In this document: positions 41,975-54,164 of the stretch, in pieces
How the letters are laid out: every line of letters starts with the position of its first letter
How positions within the stretch are numbered: position 1 is the stretch's first letter
NCBI GenBank assembly: GCA_003971905.1
Contig: RSEE01000042.1
Span: 124,001-188,000 of the forward strand
Length of the DNA: 64,000 nucleotides
Reading direction: 5' to 3'
Source of the DNA: Moniliella sp. 'wahieum'
Taxonomy: Eukaryota; Basidiomycota; Moniliellomycetes; Moniliellales; Moniliellaceae
The notes under the pieces: model-generated
Told to the model about the DNA's origin: nothing
Databases searched by the model: none
Seen by the model: the letters and a program-made list of their open reading frames with translations, nothing else
Made by a program: the position numbers and the translations under genes

Positions 41975-44752
41975 ATGAATCATCAATCCTCCATGCTCAA
42001 CAACAACATTATGTCTCCCACTCTCGCGACCACTGCCCCTACCGGTATGACATTAGCCTCCAGCTCTCCGACGTCGCCGCTGCTATCCCAACTGTCCTTA
42101 TCGCCACCCACTCTCTTCTCTGTCAGCCCCTGTCCCACTCGCACACTGGCCCCACTTCCGACTTGTCCCCCCACTCCAGCTCTGGAGAAGCAAACGAGTT
42201 GGTGGGCGGACGGACTAGCCGGATGCGCACTCGGAGAGCCTGCGACTCTTGCCGGAGCAAAAAGACGCGTTGTTTGATGCTCGACGGAGAAGTGGTATGT
42301 GAGCAATGCAAGTTCTACTCGGCTGGTATGTCCCTGCACCCATCTCTCTTGCCTTCTATTTTGGTGCCTTTTGCACTTCATACCTAACCCATCTTTTGAT
42401 AGAGTGTACATTCCATCTTCCCATTTCCGAGACCCGTTTGAAGCGCAAACGCGATCGTCGTCCCCATCCCAGGGAAGACCTGTACCGCGGCTGGCCTGCG
42501 AGTCAGGGCACCCCGACCAGTCTGTTTGCCCCAACATGCTAGGTGGGGCGTATGACCCACTGTTGGATGATGTCTCCCTCATCTCTATCGGGACGTCGGG
42601 GTGGCAGTATCTCCCATTGGTCACTCCCCAGACTTGGGTGGGTCGCCATCCCTTACAACATACCTACCTCCCAATAGGTATCACCACCCTCGGCTGCTAA
42701 CTTGGCCCAAATCCAGTTGCCCATTCACGCTTCCATGCAGCTTCCCACCAGTATCATGCCGCCCCCTATTCACGCCCCCATCCCTATCTCAAACGCAGCC
42801 CGATCCCAACCTTCCGCCCTGCCTTCCGTCCAGTCTTCTGCGCTGTCTTCCGACCCTTACTCCGTCATGCCCTCTGCCCAACCCTTTGTTCCGCCTCTCC
42901 AACATCCCTCCGTCCAGTCCCCGTTCTTTATCCCTGGACCTTGCCAACCCCATCCCCCCCATCTCCTCTGATGCTGACCCAACAGAGGAAGGAGCAAGGA
43001 TCAAGGAGACTACTGGGCTCGGTCCCACGTCCACGGACTTCCTCTTGTTCTCGTCTGCCCACATGCCAGAACAAGCCCATTCCCTCCTTGACGATCAACA
43101 TACCAACTATTCTCTACAAACGTTAGTGGCGACGACGGTCGGGGGGCATCGAACTGGTTCGGCCGCAAGTGCGAGACGACGCGGAGGAAGGTGTGCGTCA
43201 TCGGTGACGATGCCCTCTGTGGTGCAGACCCAGCTCTCACGCGACGTGCGGGAGAAGTTGATCGGCGGGTACTTTGAGCAAGTAGCTCCTCTGGTGCCAT
43301 GCTGAGTAAGAGGGACTTCATCCAACTTCACCCCTCGGCCTCGGTGTTGCTCGTCTCGAGCATCATGGCTGCTGGGGCACTACGGCGGACTGTACCCTAC
43401 TCTGTTCTCTCCTCCGCTCGGACGGCGGGTGAACGAGATGATACGGGAGTCGGATGTGCTGTCGAGCTGCCAGGTCGAGACACTCTATGCCATGCTCATC
43501 CTCTCGGCACATCCGACTTGCATGGCTCGGTGGCAGCGCAATGCACCACGCGGTGCTGGAACCGGGCTGGATTGGTCGTGCGCATGGCCCAAGGGGGGGC
43601 CTTCACCGTCACGCCGTCGGACCAGCTAATACCCAGACCGAGAAGGTGGTCCAGGCACGCAAGCGACGGCTGTGGGGGGAAGTGGTGATGTACGATCGAT
43701 GGATCTCGATCCAACTCGGTCGTCCATTCGCGGGGTGGAATTGACGGATTTTGATGTACCGGACCCGTCGGGGCAGGAGGATGGGCAGCAGAAAATACGA
43801 TACCCTCGCTACGTTTTCCGTGCAATGCTGCAGGGAACGGTCTTGCTGGGCAGGGTGGTCAAAACGGTCTACAGTCCTACGGGGGCGAGGAATTTGACGG
43901 ATCAAGTACTGCACCAACTCGTCACCGACCTGGACACTTGGAACAATTGTTTACCCCCTTGTCTGGGTGGGAGCGCACACCCACCGCGCAGGCAGGTATG
44001 CTGCACGTGTTGCACGCCGCCGCGCAGATCTTGCTTCACCGTGTATTTTTGCGGCGCGTCGGAGGTATGCCCTGCTGATTTGGGCTTTCGCGTGACGCCC
44101 GAGCGTAGTGCGCAGCTCCTGCACTGGGCCAAGAGCAGCGTCGCATTTGCCGACGCCAATGATCTGGCGCTCGACGTATCGGGAGCAGTGACGTACTCGT
44201 TGGTGATCTGTGCTACGATGCTCTACCACGCGTTCTCACCACCCGGGATGCAGAAGCCTTCCATGCCCTGCATCGGTTGCGGCAGACGTTTCAAACGCAT
44301 GCCCGACCAGAATCGCAGTTGCAGTCGGTGCGAGACCGGGCTGTGCAAAGTGTGAGTATGCTCTGTGATCGGGCAACGCGCGCTGGACAAGTGGACCAAC
44401 AGGAGACAGGGATACATGATGGCCCACTCAATCCGCCTTTCGGTGTTCAAATCCGTACTGCCCCATATCCAGAAGCACGAGGAACTCTACCCTGCTGCAA
44501 ATAATGAAACAAATGAAAGAGATCCCACAGTTCCCTACTTTCCCTTTCCTATCGCTGGAGCCTGGCTGGACTTTACCCACGGTCGGTATGCCGTTTGGTC
44601 TGCTGGACAAGTCCGTTGGAATGTCCTATGTGGATCGGGAGCTGGGATCACGGCAGCGTCTACGTTGCCTACTCCCGAGAGGGGGGGCGAGCGGGTTTCT
44701 CTCCCCCTCCGTCCCGCTGGGCGGTGCGGCGCCGCCACATTATAATTCCTGA
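41975..44752 (+). CDS. Zn2Cys6 fungal transcription factor
   Basis: This is a nuclear regulator with a Gal4-type zinc cluster. After a Ser/Pro-rich head, MRTRRACDSCRSKKTRC lies at 42223. It is followed by VVCEQCKFYSA, an intron at 42326-42402 (GTATGT...CCTAAC...TAG), and ECTFHLPISETRLKRKR. The six cysteines span the intron, a common arrangement. A long Ser/Pro linker follows. The Fungal_trans-like region has REKLIGGYFEQVAPLVP, ASVLLVSSIMAAGALRR and SSCQVETLYAMLILSAHP, then RKRRLWGEVVMYDRWISIQL (near 43660-43720). The end is uncertain. One frame runs to TGA at 44750-44752 after LGSRQRLRCLLPRGGASGF. The start at 41975 (MNHQSSML) is one choice; 42223 would still keep the zinc cluster. Frame changes near 42200, 42990, 43300, 43430, 43560, 43740 and 44010 look like assembly indels. 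Confidence 0.8.
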
Positions 44753-44959
44753 ACACCGAGGCAAGAACCGACTCGCTGCCACTGGTAGGCGGGGCGAGGA
44801 CTTGGGCCGCCTAGGGCAAGCACCCGCCTTGACCCTACTTTGACCCCAGCATGCCGGGGGAAGCGTCCCAAGGGTACCAGGTCGCGCCAAGGGATCCACA
44901 ACACTTGACCCCATTACCGGTTAGTATGAGTGCTTACCACTTCAGTGTTCTTGAAGATG

Positions 44960-47900
44960 CTAACCCTCAAATGCCTGTCTCGCCATATTCCAGATGCCAT
45001 ATCCAATGTGATGATTAGGGCACCCTGGCCACGTTGGCAACGCACAGGACCAAGTGTCCCCCCCCCCTATTAGTGGGCAAAAGACCCGTGCCCTTACTGT
45101 CTTGTGCGGCACTTGTATGCTCTTCCGTTTCTTCCCTTTATCTTCCCCCCTATGCACCACTTGACGATCAGCAGCGCGCCTTGGGCGGGTAAACCGCTGC
45201 AGGTATGTGCGCAGCACAACACAAGGATGTAGATAAGGGTTGAACGTTGACGGCCGACAAGGAGGAGGTAGCAGAGGCAAAGTGGGGTATGGAGCTGCCA
45301 TGGCTTCTTTCTGCGAGGTAGGAAGCAAGTTAGGAAGAAGCAGCATAGGGCCGAAGTAATCCCCAATCCACAGGTTGCCCCGTGCCGTGCCGAGACACAG
45401 GACCCCCTGTGCCTCGTCCAGACAAATCTCCGCCATGATATCCGAGCGGCTTGGCGGGCCGAAAGTGGACGAGGTGCGGGGACGGCGGGGCGGGCGCAAA
45501 GGCGGGAGAAAGGAGATGGTAGAAGGAAGCGAGCTAGGGGGCACTAGCCGTGGAGATACTAGGGTAGAGAGGCGCAGGCAGCGAAGGTGGAGGCGGAGGA
45601 GCGAGGGGAAGAGAAGAGGGTAAAACTAGCGGGGTGGCAGGACAGTAAGTAGCAGGGGGGACGGAAGAGGAGAGGGAAGGCGAAGGGAGGGCGTCGGAGG
45701 AGGAAAAACGTAGTTGGACTAGAAGATGCCGTCCTGCCCCGCCCCCCCGGCTTCGAGGGGCGGGCGGGGCGGGGCGGGTCCGGGACATGAATCCGGTCCT
45801 GTGAGGAGCAGAGTCGCGCGCGCCTTCCCTGCGATGAAGAGGGAGCCGACTGGTGGGCCGAGCAGGCGCTCGAGCCGCCTCAAGTCGGCAGAAGAAGGCG
45901 AGGGTTCGGCACTGGGCAGGCCGACGTCGGGCGTAGGACGAAGCGGAAGGAGGTGGGCGGCCGAGGCGGCGTGAAGGGCACGTGCCTGTGTGTGCAGCGA
46001 ACCTTCCTCTCTGCGTTCCAGGTCGGGAGGTAGGAGCTGAGGGAACCACTGACTGAGGCGACAGACAGGGGGTAGAGGCGCGGGTAGAAACAGGGTCGTC
46101 GACACTTTGGGAGCCCGCCGCACTTTCGTTCTCCCACCGTGCTGACTTCTCCTCTTCTACCCAAGAGCGGCGAGTCAAAAGCTGAACACAGTACACAGGT
46201 GGAATACTCCAATCATGGGTCCCATGATAACTGCCGTCGTCCGGTCGCACCAATGCTCGTGTGCTTACCCGATCCACCTCGGCGCGAGAAAGAAGGACAG
46301 GTGGCCAGTCGTACGGGAACAACAGGGGCTCTGACTCGTCTACTCCGTCGTGGACGTCGGTCCGATTCGTTGTTTCTGACAAGCCACGCAAAGCGTACTG
46401 CGATACGGCGCGGCTGTCGGCGACTGGATACAATCTCCTGTGGCCGCGAGCGACGGAGGCGACGGCGGGGACGCCGAAGAGATGGTATGCGTACGACGGG
46501 CGGTGCTCCATTTCCTCCGAAAAGGTGGCAGTGAGGGGCCGGCTGGACTCAGCAAAGGGCAAGGGTACACAAGCTAAGAGCTGCCCGGTTCCGGGGGGAG
46601 GGGATGCCCCTCCTCGTCCTCCAGGTCAAAGGGGAAACGCATGTCCTCCCCTCCCAAGGGGGGCCAAGGGGTAGAAGCAGGTGGGCGTAGAGGCACGCGA
46701 GAAGGAAGTGGATACCGACTCGGTATAGACCGAACGGCGACGAGCAGGAATCCCCCGCTCATCCCACCCAGTGTCGGAGGAACTTCGGCTTCGATCGTCC
46801 AGGTCGGGCAAGAGGAAGACCTGGAGCAGTCCCGAATCCGAAACACAGACAACCGTATGCTCCAGCAGCTTGAGCGCGTTGACTGCATGTCTCCTTCGTG
46901 GGGTGATGGATGCGCTGCGCCCTGACGCCCACTCAAACACCTGCACATCGCCATTGTACACCGCCACCGCTGCACAGCGTCAGCATTACCTCACATGAGA
47001 GCGGCGGGGAGTGAATGGGAAGGGGACGTACGATCGTGTCCGCGGGAGTGAGATGGCACGTGCAATAAACCGGTCTCCATAGGGGTTGGACAAGGGTAGT
47101 CCGCCACGCTGTGGCCATTGGCCACATCCACCACGTAGATCATGCAGCACATGCTTGACACACAGCTACCCACTGCAATCACCAGTCTATTGTCCGTTGA
47201 GCTCTGCGTCGAGGCACAGAATTTCCACGCCGGTATCAATGCCGCCAAGAGGCGGTTGCTTCCCTTCACTCGTCGGTGGCGGAGCCTTGACGGGTGCGGA
47301 GGGGGGGACGGGTGCTCCACTGTCCTCGACTTACGGGAGCTGGAAGAGCGGAGCGAGCGGCGTGGCGGCGGCGCGATCGCTCAGTGTGCAGCCGCAGCTC
47401 TGCCGCTTCGGTAGACATAGCAGGGAGTCCGCCACAGCGACTGTGCGGCCTGGCTCAGAGGAAGAGGACGGTGCGGCCAGAGGAGCGGACAAGTCCCAGA
47501 TCCGGATCCAGTTGTCAACCGAGGCGGTGAGGACGAGCAGTCCCTGGGGGCAGGCAAGGAGCTTCATACAGGTGATGCGGTCGATGTGGGCGCGAATGCG
47601 TTGGACGGCGAGTGGTTCAGATCGTACATCTCCCAGAGCGGGGCAAGTGTGATGGGCCGCAGCATTGGACCATAAGCGCGTGCTGCAGTGGCGTGCGCGC
47701 GGGCAATGGGGTGGCCGTAGAGGGTGGTGGCGAGGGGGTTGGTGAGGGTTTTGGCGAAGTGACTGGCGAGGTGGCCGTGGCGGGCGGGGCGTCTTCGGGA
47801 GGAAAAGGGACCTGAACAGGGCGGGACGGGCACGCCAGAATCGACGAGCGCGTCGGCGAGAGACATCCAGAGATGGGCATCGGAAGCGATGGAGTGCCAG

Positions 47901-48011
47901 TAGCGACAGACCCTGGCATGTCAGCAGGTCTCGCGCGGGTAGGAGGACAAAAATGCTGGCGAGCAGCTCGACGGGGAGCGACGCGAAGGTGATGGTGGGC
48001 GCGGGGGCCAT
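44960..48011 (-). CDS. F-box protein with WD40-like repeats
   Basis: This is a likely substrate adaptor of an SCF ubiquitin ligase. From 48011 (MAPAPT) an F-box follows at once: ITFASLPVELLASIFVLLPA and RDLLTC. In the next frame VCRYWHSIASDAHLWMSLAD completes the motif. Beta-propeller-like blades follow: LLVLTASVDNWIRIWDLS (near 47540), RLVIAVGSCVSSMCCMIYVV (near 47180), VAVYNGDVQVFEWASG (near 46960) and TVVCVSDSGLLQVFLLPDLD. Late in the protein comes ICLDEAQGVLCLGTARGNLW (near 45420), the last clear blade. Between blades are long Ser/Arg/Pro-rich inserts. The stop is uncertain because the frame shifts near 45360; 44960 is the furthest limit of the last open frame, and the real end may be near 45350. 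The family (Fbw-type) is inferred from F-box plus WD-like strands. Confidence 0.7.
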
Positions 48012-48460
48012 GGCGGGGCCATGCGAGAGACGTGCGCAGCAGCGGGAGGGACAGAGGGGTGGTGGTGGAGGTGGTCCGGTACTGGGAGTACAGCTCAACA
48101 CACTTGACCCAAAACCCATCGTCCCCAGCTACCTGCCAAGGTCTGTCCGTGCACGGTCACCGGCTAGGGTTGTGCCCTCTACACATCCAGGGCGCTACAA
48201 ACCGACACAATCTGTTATGCCTCCTCTGCCCGTCCTGCCGCATCGACCTCGCCGCTCATCGACCTATCGCTTCCCCAATCCCGACTCTCCAGCAAAACTC
48301 ATCTCCCCTGCGTGCGGGAACCAACCCAATCTGATTGCAACCCTGCGCCTCCCAAGCGCAGCGCGAGACGAGACCTTCCGCCTTAAAACAAGACCCTCCC
48401 CATCTCGTCAATTGGCAATACTAGCGGTTGGAGGATGCCCCTCAAGCGCCATGCGTGACC

Positions 48461-49011
48461 TTACGCCGACTTGACCAGGTTGCGGTGCAAGTGCGGGTCG
48501 ACCTCCGTGACCTTGGAAAGGAGTTTGTCCAGGACGGCCTCCTTGTTGGCGTTGAAGAGCGACGTGATCTCAGCCAGCTGCACTTCCGTGTCCTTGTCCA
48601 CCTTCGCCTGGATCTCCGAAACAGAGCCTTGGTTCTGAGATATGTGTCAGTGCGACCTCCCCTTGAGGAACGCGGTGTCAGGGAATCCTCCCCCCCTTCC
48701 TACACCCCCTGAAAACGGGCCTGCAAGACGGTACCCCTCAACCACCAGAAAAAGGAAATAAAAAACGTACCTTCTTCTCGAACTCTTCGAACTCAGATTG
48801 CTTCTGCGCACGAATCTCTTCGATCTCCTTTGCGGCCTCGGTACGGCGTCCTTGAGCTTCTGTGTCCGGTCTGGCAGCGGGGTCAGTCATGGGCTGTTCG
48901 TGCGGCAGGAACGAGGGGGGACGTACAAGCACGGGCCTTCTGGACAATCTTGGCAGCCTCCTTCTCGGCCTCGAGGAGGGTGGAAATTCCCTGGGACTGC
49001 TGGGCGGCCAT
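48461..49011 (-). CDS. VMA10: V-type proton ATPase subunit G
   Basis: This is a peripheral-stalk subunit of the vacuolar H+-ATPase, linking V1 to Vo. Exon 1 (49011-48927) gives MAAQQSQGISTLLEAEKEAA and KIVQKAR. Exon 2 (48870-48771) gives YRTQKLKDA, then TEAAKEIEEIRAQKQSEFEE. Exon 3 (48634-48461) gives NQGSVSEIQAKVDKDTEVQL and ends in HRNLVKSA with TAA at 48461. Introns are 48926-48871 and 48770-48635, both starting GTACG. The protein is about 119 residues, charged and helical, as in the family (Vma10 is 114). One missing base in exon 2 near 48848 breaks the frame. The gene is tandem to the chitin deacetylase upstream and to the F-box gene downstream. Confidence 0.95.
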
Positions 49012-49311
49012 CGGGGTCAAGTGGAGGGCAGGGAGGACGGGGGTGGGAGCGGTGGTGGTGGGGGCGGCGGGCATTCGGCGCTGCTGGCCTGCCTGCCCAT
49101 CCGCCCATGCCCCGGAGCGAACTCGCTTACCTCATCCGCGGGCCGTATCACCCTAATGTGAAATTTGGGTGAGCACGTTGCACGTTGCGGCCGGAAACAT
49201 TTCATTTGTCTGTCCTCTTCCCTTGCGGTGGCTATCAATTGGACAGACGCATCCCACCTCTCTGCCACCCCACCAGATCGGCCTCAGCGCCACAGCAGGG
49301 GTAAACGAGTC

Positions 49312-49327
49312 CCGGTTACCGGTTACA
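49312..49327. repeat. CCGGTTA heptad pair
   Basis: CCGGTTA, CCGGTTA and a partial CA are the reverse-complement form of the GGTAACC array at 41191. They lie in the VMA10-chitin deacetylase spacer. Confidence 0.6.
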
Positions 49328-49571
49328 GGTGGAAGCCTACGCAAGCAGAACGCAGCCCTTGTCATCCGGCGGAATCAACCGTCTAGACAGACTCGAAGAG
49401 TGCGAGGAGAGCAAGAGTGGGGCGAGCGAATATATGAGAAGGTACGGGATCATGAGAAGCACAGGGAAAACGCAGAAGATGAGAGGAAGAGAGAGGCACA
49501 GCTCCTCACCACCAGACAAAGAGGTCAAGGAACGTGTGGTAGCAGAACAAAAAAACAATAGGGCCATCAAA

Positions 49572-51014
49572 TTAAACGAACAAGGCTGCTGCGCCACCGA
49601 GCGCCGCGAGAGCCGCGCCACCCACCGCCTCAACAGGGAAGGTCGAGTCGGCAGGGCTTTTCTTGTTGTGGTCGCTTGCAGATTGGCTGCTGGCAGCAGC
49701 GCCCGAGGAGGCAGAGAGTGTGGCCTGGGAGGTAGAGGAGATCACACCAACCTGCAGTGAGGCGGCGGAAGAGGCAGTGATGGAAGCCGAGGGAATGCCA
49801 CTGGGCATGACGTTGCCCCCCGTGTACTGGGCAAAGTTGGGGTAGACAAACGTGTTTTCCCGGTACGGCTGTGTCTTGTTGCGGCACACGTCGACGGGCA
49901 CAATGTACTTGAAGTTTTGTGCGATGGTAGGGTACTCTGAAGGCGGAGCAAAACAATGAGGTCAGCGTCTGTCCACAAAAATTCAAGCACGACAGCAAAA
50001 TTAACCAGGCCAACGACGTACCGTTCATCATGAGCTGCATCGTGTCACCATTGATCTCGTGGGTGAGAACGAGAACACCACTGGGGTTGGTCTTGCCCTG
50101 GCTGATGATGGAGGCGTAGTTGGCTTCGATCTCGGACGAAGGAGCGGTGCCCTGGGGCTGAATGCTCCAGTCGTTGGTGTCGTCGGTCCAAAAACCGTGT
50201 CGAGGCCGAGGCCATAGGCAATCGCACGCACACGATCGTCCACGTCGCCGTACGGCGGACGCCAGGAGTAACAGTGACGCCGGTGACCCACTTGATTGCC
50301 TTAACGTGTAGAAGAGCTCGGCAAAGACCTGGGTGCTGTTGAGAGAAGTCATGTAGTGATGCGACCAGGTGTGGGCGCCAAGTTGATGACCGTCGGTCAA
50401 ACCACGCTGGGCCTGCAACGGCCAGTCCAATACGTTGGATCCAATATAAAAGAGGGTGGCCTTTTGATTCTTGGACTTGAGGAAGTCGTAGTAGAAAGCA
50501 TTGTGGGTGCAGTTGGGGCCATCGTCAAACGTCAGCCCCCACGTTTCAGGCTGGTTACACGTGTACACGTCCGGAGGGACGCCAGGTGCCTTGGGGTGCA
50601 CACACTTGGTCTCGGTCCACCAGCAGTCGGGATCCTGAGCGGTGTTGTACTGGGTGCCCTGCTCGGAACCGGTGGGCTGGCCCTTGGGGGCGGTGTTGGG
50701 CACCTGGACCTGCTTTTGCAAGGCGCCAGACCGAGTTGGCTTCCTGGTCGGAAGGCATAATGTCGGCAATCTGCCAAATGGTGGGAAGGCGGTCTTGAAG
50801 GATGAGGGGGGGCATAGTTGTAGTAGGTGCACTCCTGGGTGGGGTGGTGACGGACTGCCAGGCCTGGTCGTTGTAGGTGGCCTGGCGACGCTGCATGCCC
50901 CGCTTGGCGGCCTGCGCCTGGAGCTGGGGACCCATGCGGCCGGGGAAGCCGGCGCCAAGGTGGGCGGATGCATCGCTGGCGGCCATGAGCAGGCCCACAA
51001 GCGCGATGGAGAGC
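49572..51014 (-). CDS. GPI-anchored chitin deacetylase (CE4 polysaccharide deacetylase)
   Basis: This cell-surface enzyme removes acetyl groups from chitin to give chitosan. The start at 51014 gives the signal peptide MLSIALVGLLMAASDASA. The NodB-type CE4 domain has WGLTFDDGPNCTHN (catalytic base and metal Asp), HQLGAHTWSHHYMTS (metal His pair), RPPYGDVDDRVRAIAYG and LVLTHEINGDTM (catalytic His). A GTACGT intron (50021-49937) splits MNG from EYPTIAQNFKYIVPVDVCRN. The C-terminus is Ser/Ala-rich and ends in a hydrophobic tail (AVGGAALAALGGAAALFV), typical of a GPI signal. Length, about 450 residues, fits basidiomycete Cda proteins. Frame changes near 50740, 50300 and 50185 are likely assembly indels, since all motifs survive. 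TAA is at 49572. Confidence 0.93.
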
Positions 51015-54000
51015 ATTATGGTGTGACAGACGCAGAAAAGAGCAGGGGGGCGCAACGGGGGAGGGATGGGGAGAATCAAGAGCGAAAGCATATATATGCG
51101 CCTGCGGGCATGCATGATGCATGACGCGGCGCAGCTGCGCAGAGGCGTACGTCTGGCCACTGCATGACGGGCTCCGTGCGTGTCGAGCATGCGCATTATG
51201 CACACTGAGCATGATGCGCCGTGCTCCACCGCACTGCGCGTGCCGGGGTGCCGTGCGTCGCACTCGCGGCCACCGCGGCCGAAGCTCGCTCGGTCGCTCG
51301 CACAGCGCTCGCCCGGGCAGCGCCGACACTGGCGCCGTGGCTGCTCACACGAGCACCGCCGAGCAGCTGGGGAACGGCACAGGGCCAGTCGAGGGATGGG
51401 AGCGGGGATCTCCCCGTCACCATCACGCGTCCCTGCCTTGCAGGGCATCTGCCTGCTGCGCAGTGCCTGCCCCCGCAGGCCTCCCCGCCTGCTGCTGTCC
51501 TGGCCAAACCTCGCTCCGGTGCATCGCTATCCCGGCAGGGCTCGGCACAACAGGCAGGGCGCAGTGGACCTTCCAACGAGCGTCTAGTACAATATCCACA
51601 ACGTCTGCCGAGCCAACGTAATGGGAAGCAGCAACCCTGTGTCCTGCGCGCACCCCAAAAGCAGAGAACGGAAGCGGGGGGGAGCGCACCGCGCGCACAG
51701 TATCTATTCGAAAAGTACCGCCAGATGCGAACAACCAAATGCCCATTGCGCATGGTTGCCAGCACAGTCGTTGTCAATTTCTCTCGCTCCTCTCTGTCCT
51801 GCTTAAGGCCTAAACGCTCAGACTGTTGCGGGGAACTGCCTCCCTTTCACGCCCTCACGCCTCACGCCTCACGCCCTCTTGTCAGAGCGAGTCCCAGTCG
51901 GGAACAATCGCACATTGCCATGATTGCATGTGGTTGAACCAGGTCTCGTCGCACCTATCTTCATGCATATCATCAAGCATCACCCATACCAAAGAGAGTT
52001 ACCCACAGGACAACACTCAAACTCACCCCACGACGTCCAACTAGGCCTCTTCGACACCCACCCCTCCACCTCCGATGCACCCCACAGGCAAAGCACCATC
52101 CCTCCCCACCCAAACCATGAAGGTCGAGAGGAGGTCCCCAGATCCTGGTCCAATCGTCAGCACAGTGCCCCCCATTATATCTGGGGGTGACCTGATAATA
52201 TGAATCGATGTGGAGGAGCCGGATGCCGTCGCACATCAGTTAGCGTGATGCGCTGTCCAGCTGAGATCAATGAAAAAGTCTACAAGTGAGGAGGATGGAG
52301 CTAAACGTGGAGCGATAGTTCGCCTGGTCCGCCGACAAGGGCAAGGATAACTACGACGGTACGTTGCGTTGATGTGGTGGGGGGGGGGATGGGAAATGAA
52401 TTGAACCAATGCGGGTACTGTCGAATCAGAGAAGAGAGCAAGACGGCAATGTCGATAACAGCCGTTAAACACCTGGAAAAATGGAAGTCCAACAACAATA
52501 TCGCATCATTCGAGGCAAGCTACTAGGTTCACGCGGCTCACAGGGATAATTAGAGGGGGGAGACGGTAATACTATAGGTCCGGGCGGCCAGTTTCCTTCA
52601 ATGCACACAGGATATGGCCAGTAGGTGACGTTTCTGATACTGTGTAAGAAAGATCTAGTGTGCGTGTTCCACCACTTGATTCTTGTGGAATGAGCGAGTG
52701 CAATCGGCTGGCTGCCGTAGGTAATAAAAGGTTTTGTTCAGTATGGACAGAATATAAGCGTGAGGTAGTAAGTCTCCCCCAGCAGCCACGGAGAGGTAAA
52801 GACGGATTGGCGAGTGACGGACTCGCGCACAGTTGGCAGCAGCTTGACGATGACCATCCTGATCACTGTCTCGTCCCCGCACAGCAAACACAAATAAGAA
52901 GCACCCGGAAAAGGGGAGAGTCGCGCAGACCCCCCACCCGTCGTGTCAGCCACAGCGGTTCGTCAGGTCGCCACAGCCTCATAAAGGGCTCATACCCCGC
53001 CGGGGTTGTTGTACAGGGGCCCTTGGACACCGAGTTTTGGGCATGTTTTGTCGTCAAACCGCCTTGAGGCGGGTGAGTCCCTCGAAGGAGAACATGGGAC
53101 GAGGCGTATAGGATCCTCTGCTCTTGTGTGACGGTAGAATGGAGGGGGGTTTATCTATGAAGCAACAAACAGGGGCCTAGTACGCGGTTGACATGGCAGC
53201 GTGTCTTGGTGTTGCTCCTGGTTGGTGAGCATGGCCACAGCCTTACTGTGCCGTTGATCCAACCGCACGTATAGTGTCCCTCTCCCCGGCGGCACTTATT
53301 GAGAGGCGCGACTCCAGGGATGCCAAAAGTGCTCTTCAGGTTCCATGGCGATGCTAGAGGAGTTCTTCTTGTGAGGACCGGTAACTCCGGTAACTACCAC
53401 TGCCTGTACGCTGCCCTTGTACTTGCGAGCGCATTGGCTTGCGCCTAGATGGGGGCGTTCCAGGGCCGGGGGGACAGAGACGGGGGTATGGCCAGGCAGG
53501 ATCAGAGGCTGATCCCCAGGAGGAACCAACGTCCAACCCTGTCCACCGCCCCGTCGGGTTCGATGGCCAACGTGAAAGTTGCAAATGGGCGGGGCAAATG
53601 CGGCGACAGATGGTGGGGGCTGCTCGGCCCCGCGCGGCGCCGCCAGGCAGAGCCGGGTGGAGCACGGGTGGGGCCCAATCCTCCTCGAATACAACACCCC
53701 TTCTTTGCCGGCCTCATATCGCAATCAGCAATCATTAATCACAAATCCCATTCATTCAAACCCATTAGCCTCGCCCCTCCCTGGCCTCATCGATCGTAGT
53801 GGCAGACGGCATGTCTGACGCCTAATGTGGGGTTCTGGCTTATCTATGTGCGCTGTCCATATGTGCCAAAAGCCACATGTGCCGGCCTCCTGCTTTTGGC
53901 TCCCCCGCCATTAATATAAACCCACTGGCCAACACACTGCAGTTCAGGATTCCCCCCCCCACCCTTCCGCATCTACCATTCTCAAGTGACGCCAGTCATC

Positions 54001-54164
54001 GTCGTCAACGGCCATCCCTCCTCTGTTCTCTTCTTCGGCTGCTTCTCCGGCATCTGTGCCAATAACAACGTGCGCACTCCCATCCGAGACCCATTGGGCA
54101 AAGCTGCTTTTCCTTCTATCTCTCCCCTCTCCGTTTCCCTCCCATTCTTTTTTTTCTCGCGTTC
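51015..54164. other. 3.1 kb intergenic region, no gene recognised
   Basis: This stretch contains the chitin deacetylase promoter on one side and the DUF3237 promoter on the other. Open frames such as 51196-51777 (-), 52738-52953 (-) and 53296-53724 (-) show no known domain and no splice support. Features seen are a GCATGCATGATGCATG near-palindrome at 51107-51122, a 10-G run at 52380-52389 and ATTAATATAAAC at 53911-53922. Confidence 0.45.
51090..51098 (-). promoter_or_regulatory. TATA box of the chitin deacetylase gene
   Basis: On the minus strand this reads CATATATA, about 80 bp upstream of the chitin deacetylase ATG at 51014. It lies next to the GCATGCATGATGCATG near-palindrome. Confidence 0.55.

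Noticed and set aside
52738-52953. 71-codon minus-strand open frame with a CxxC
   Set aside because: Too short, and a single CxxC is not evidence of a family.
53296-53724. 142-codon minus-strand open frame
   Set aside because: No recognised motif and low-complexity Pro/Arg content; only one frame is open and it lacks any supporting signal.
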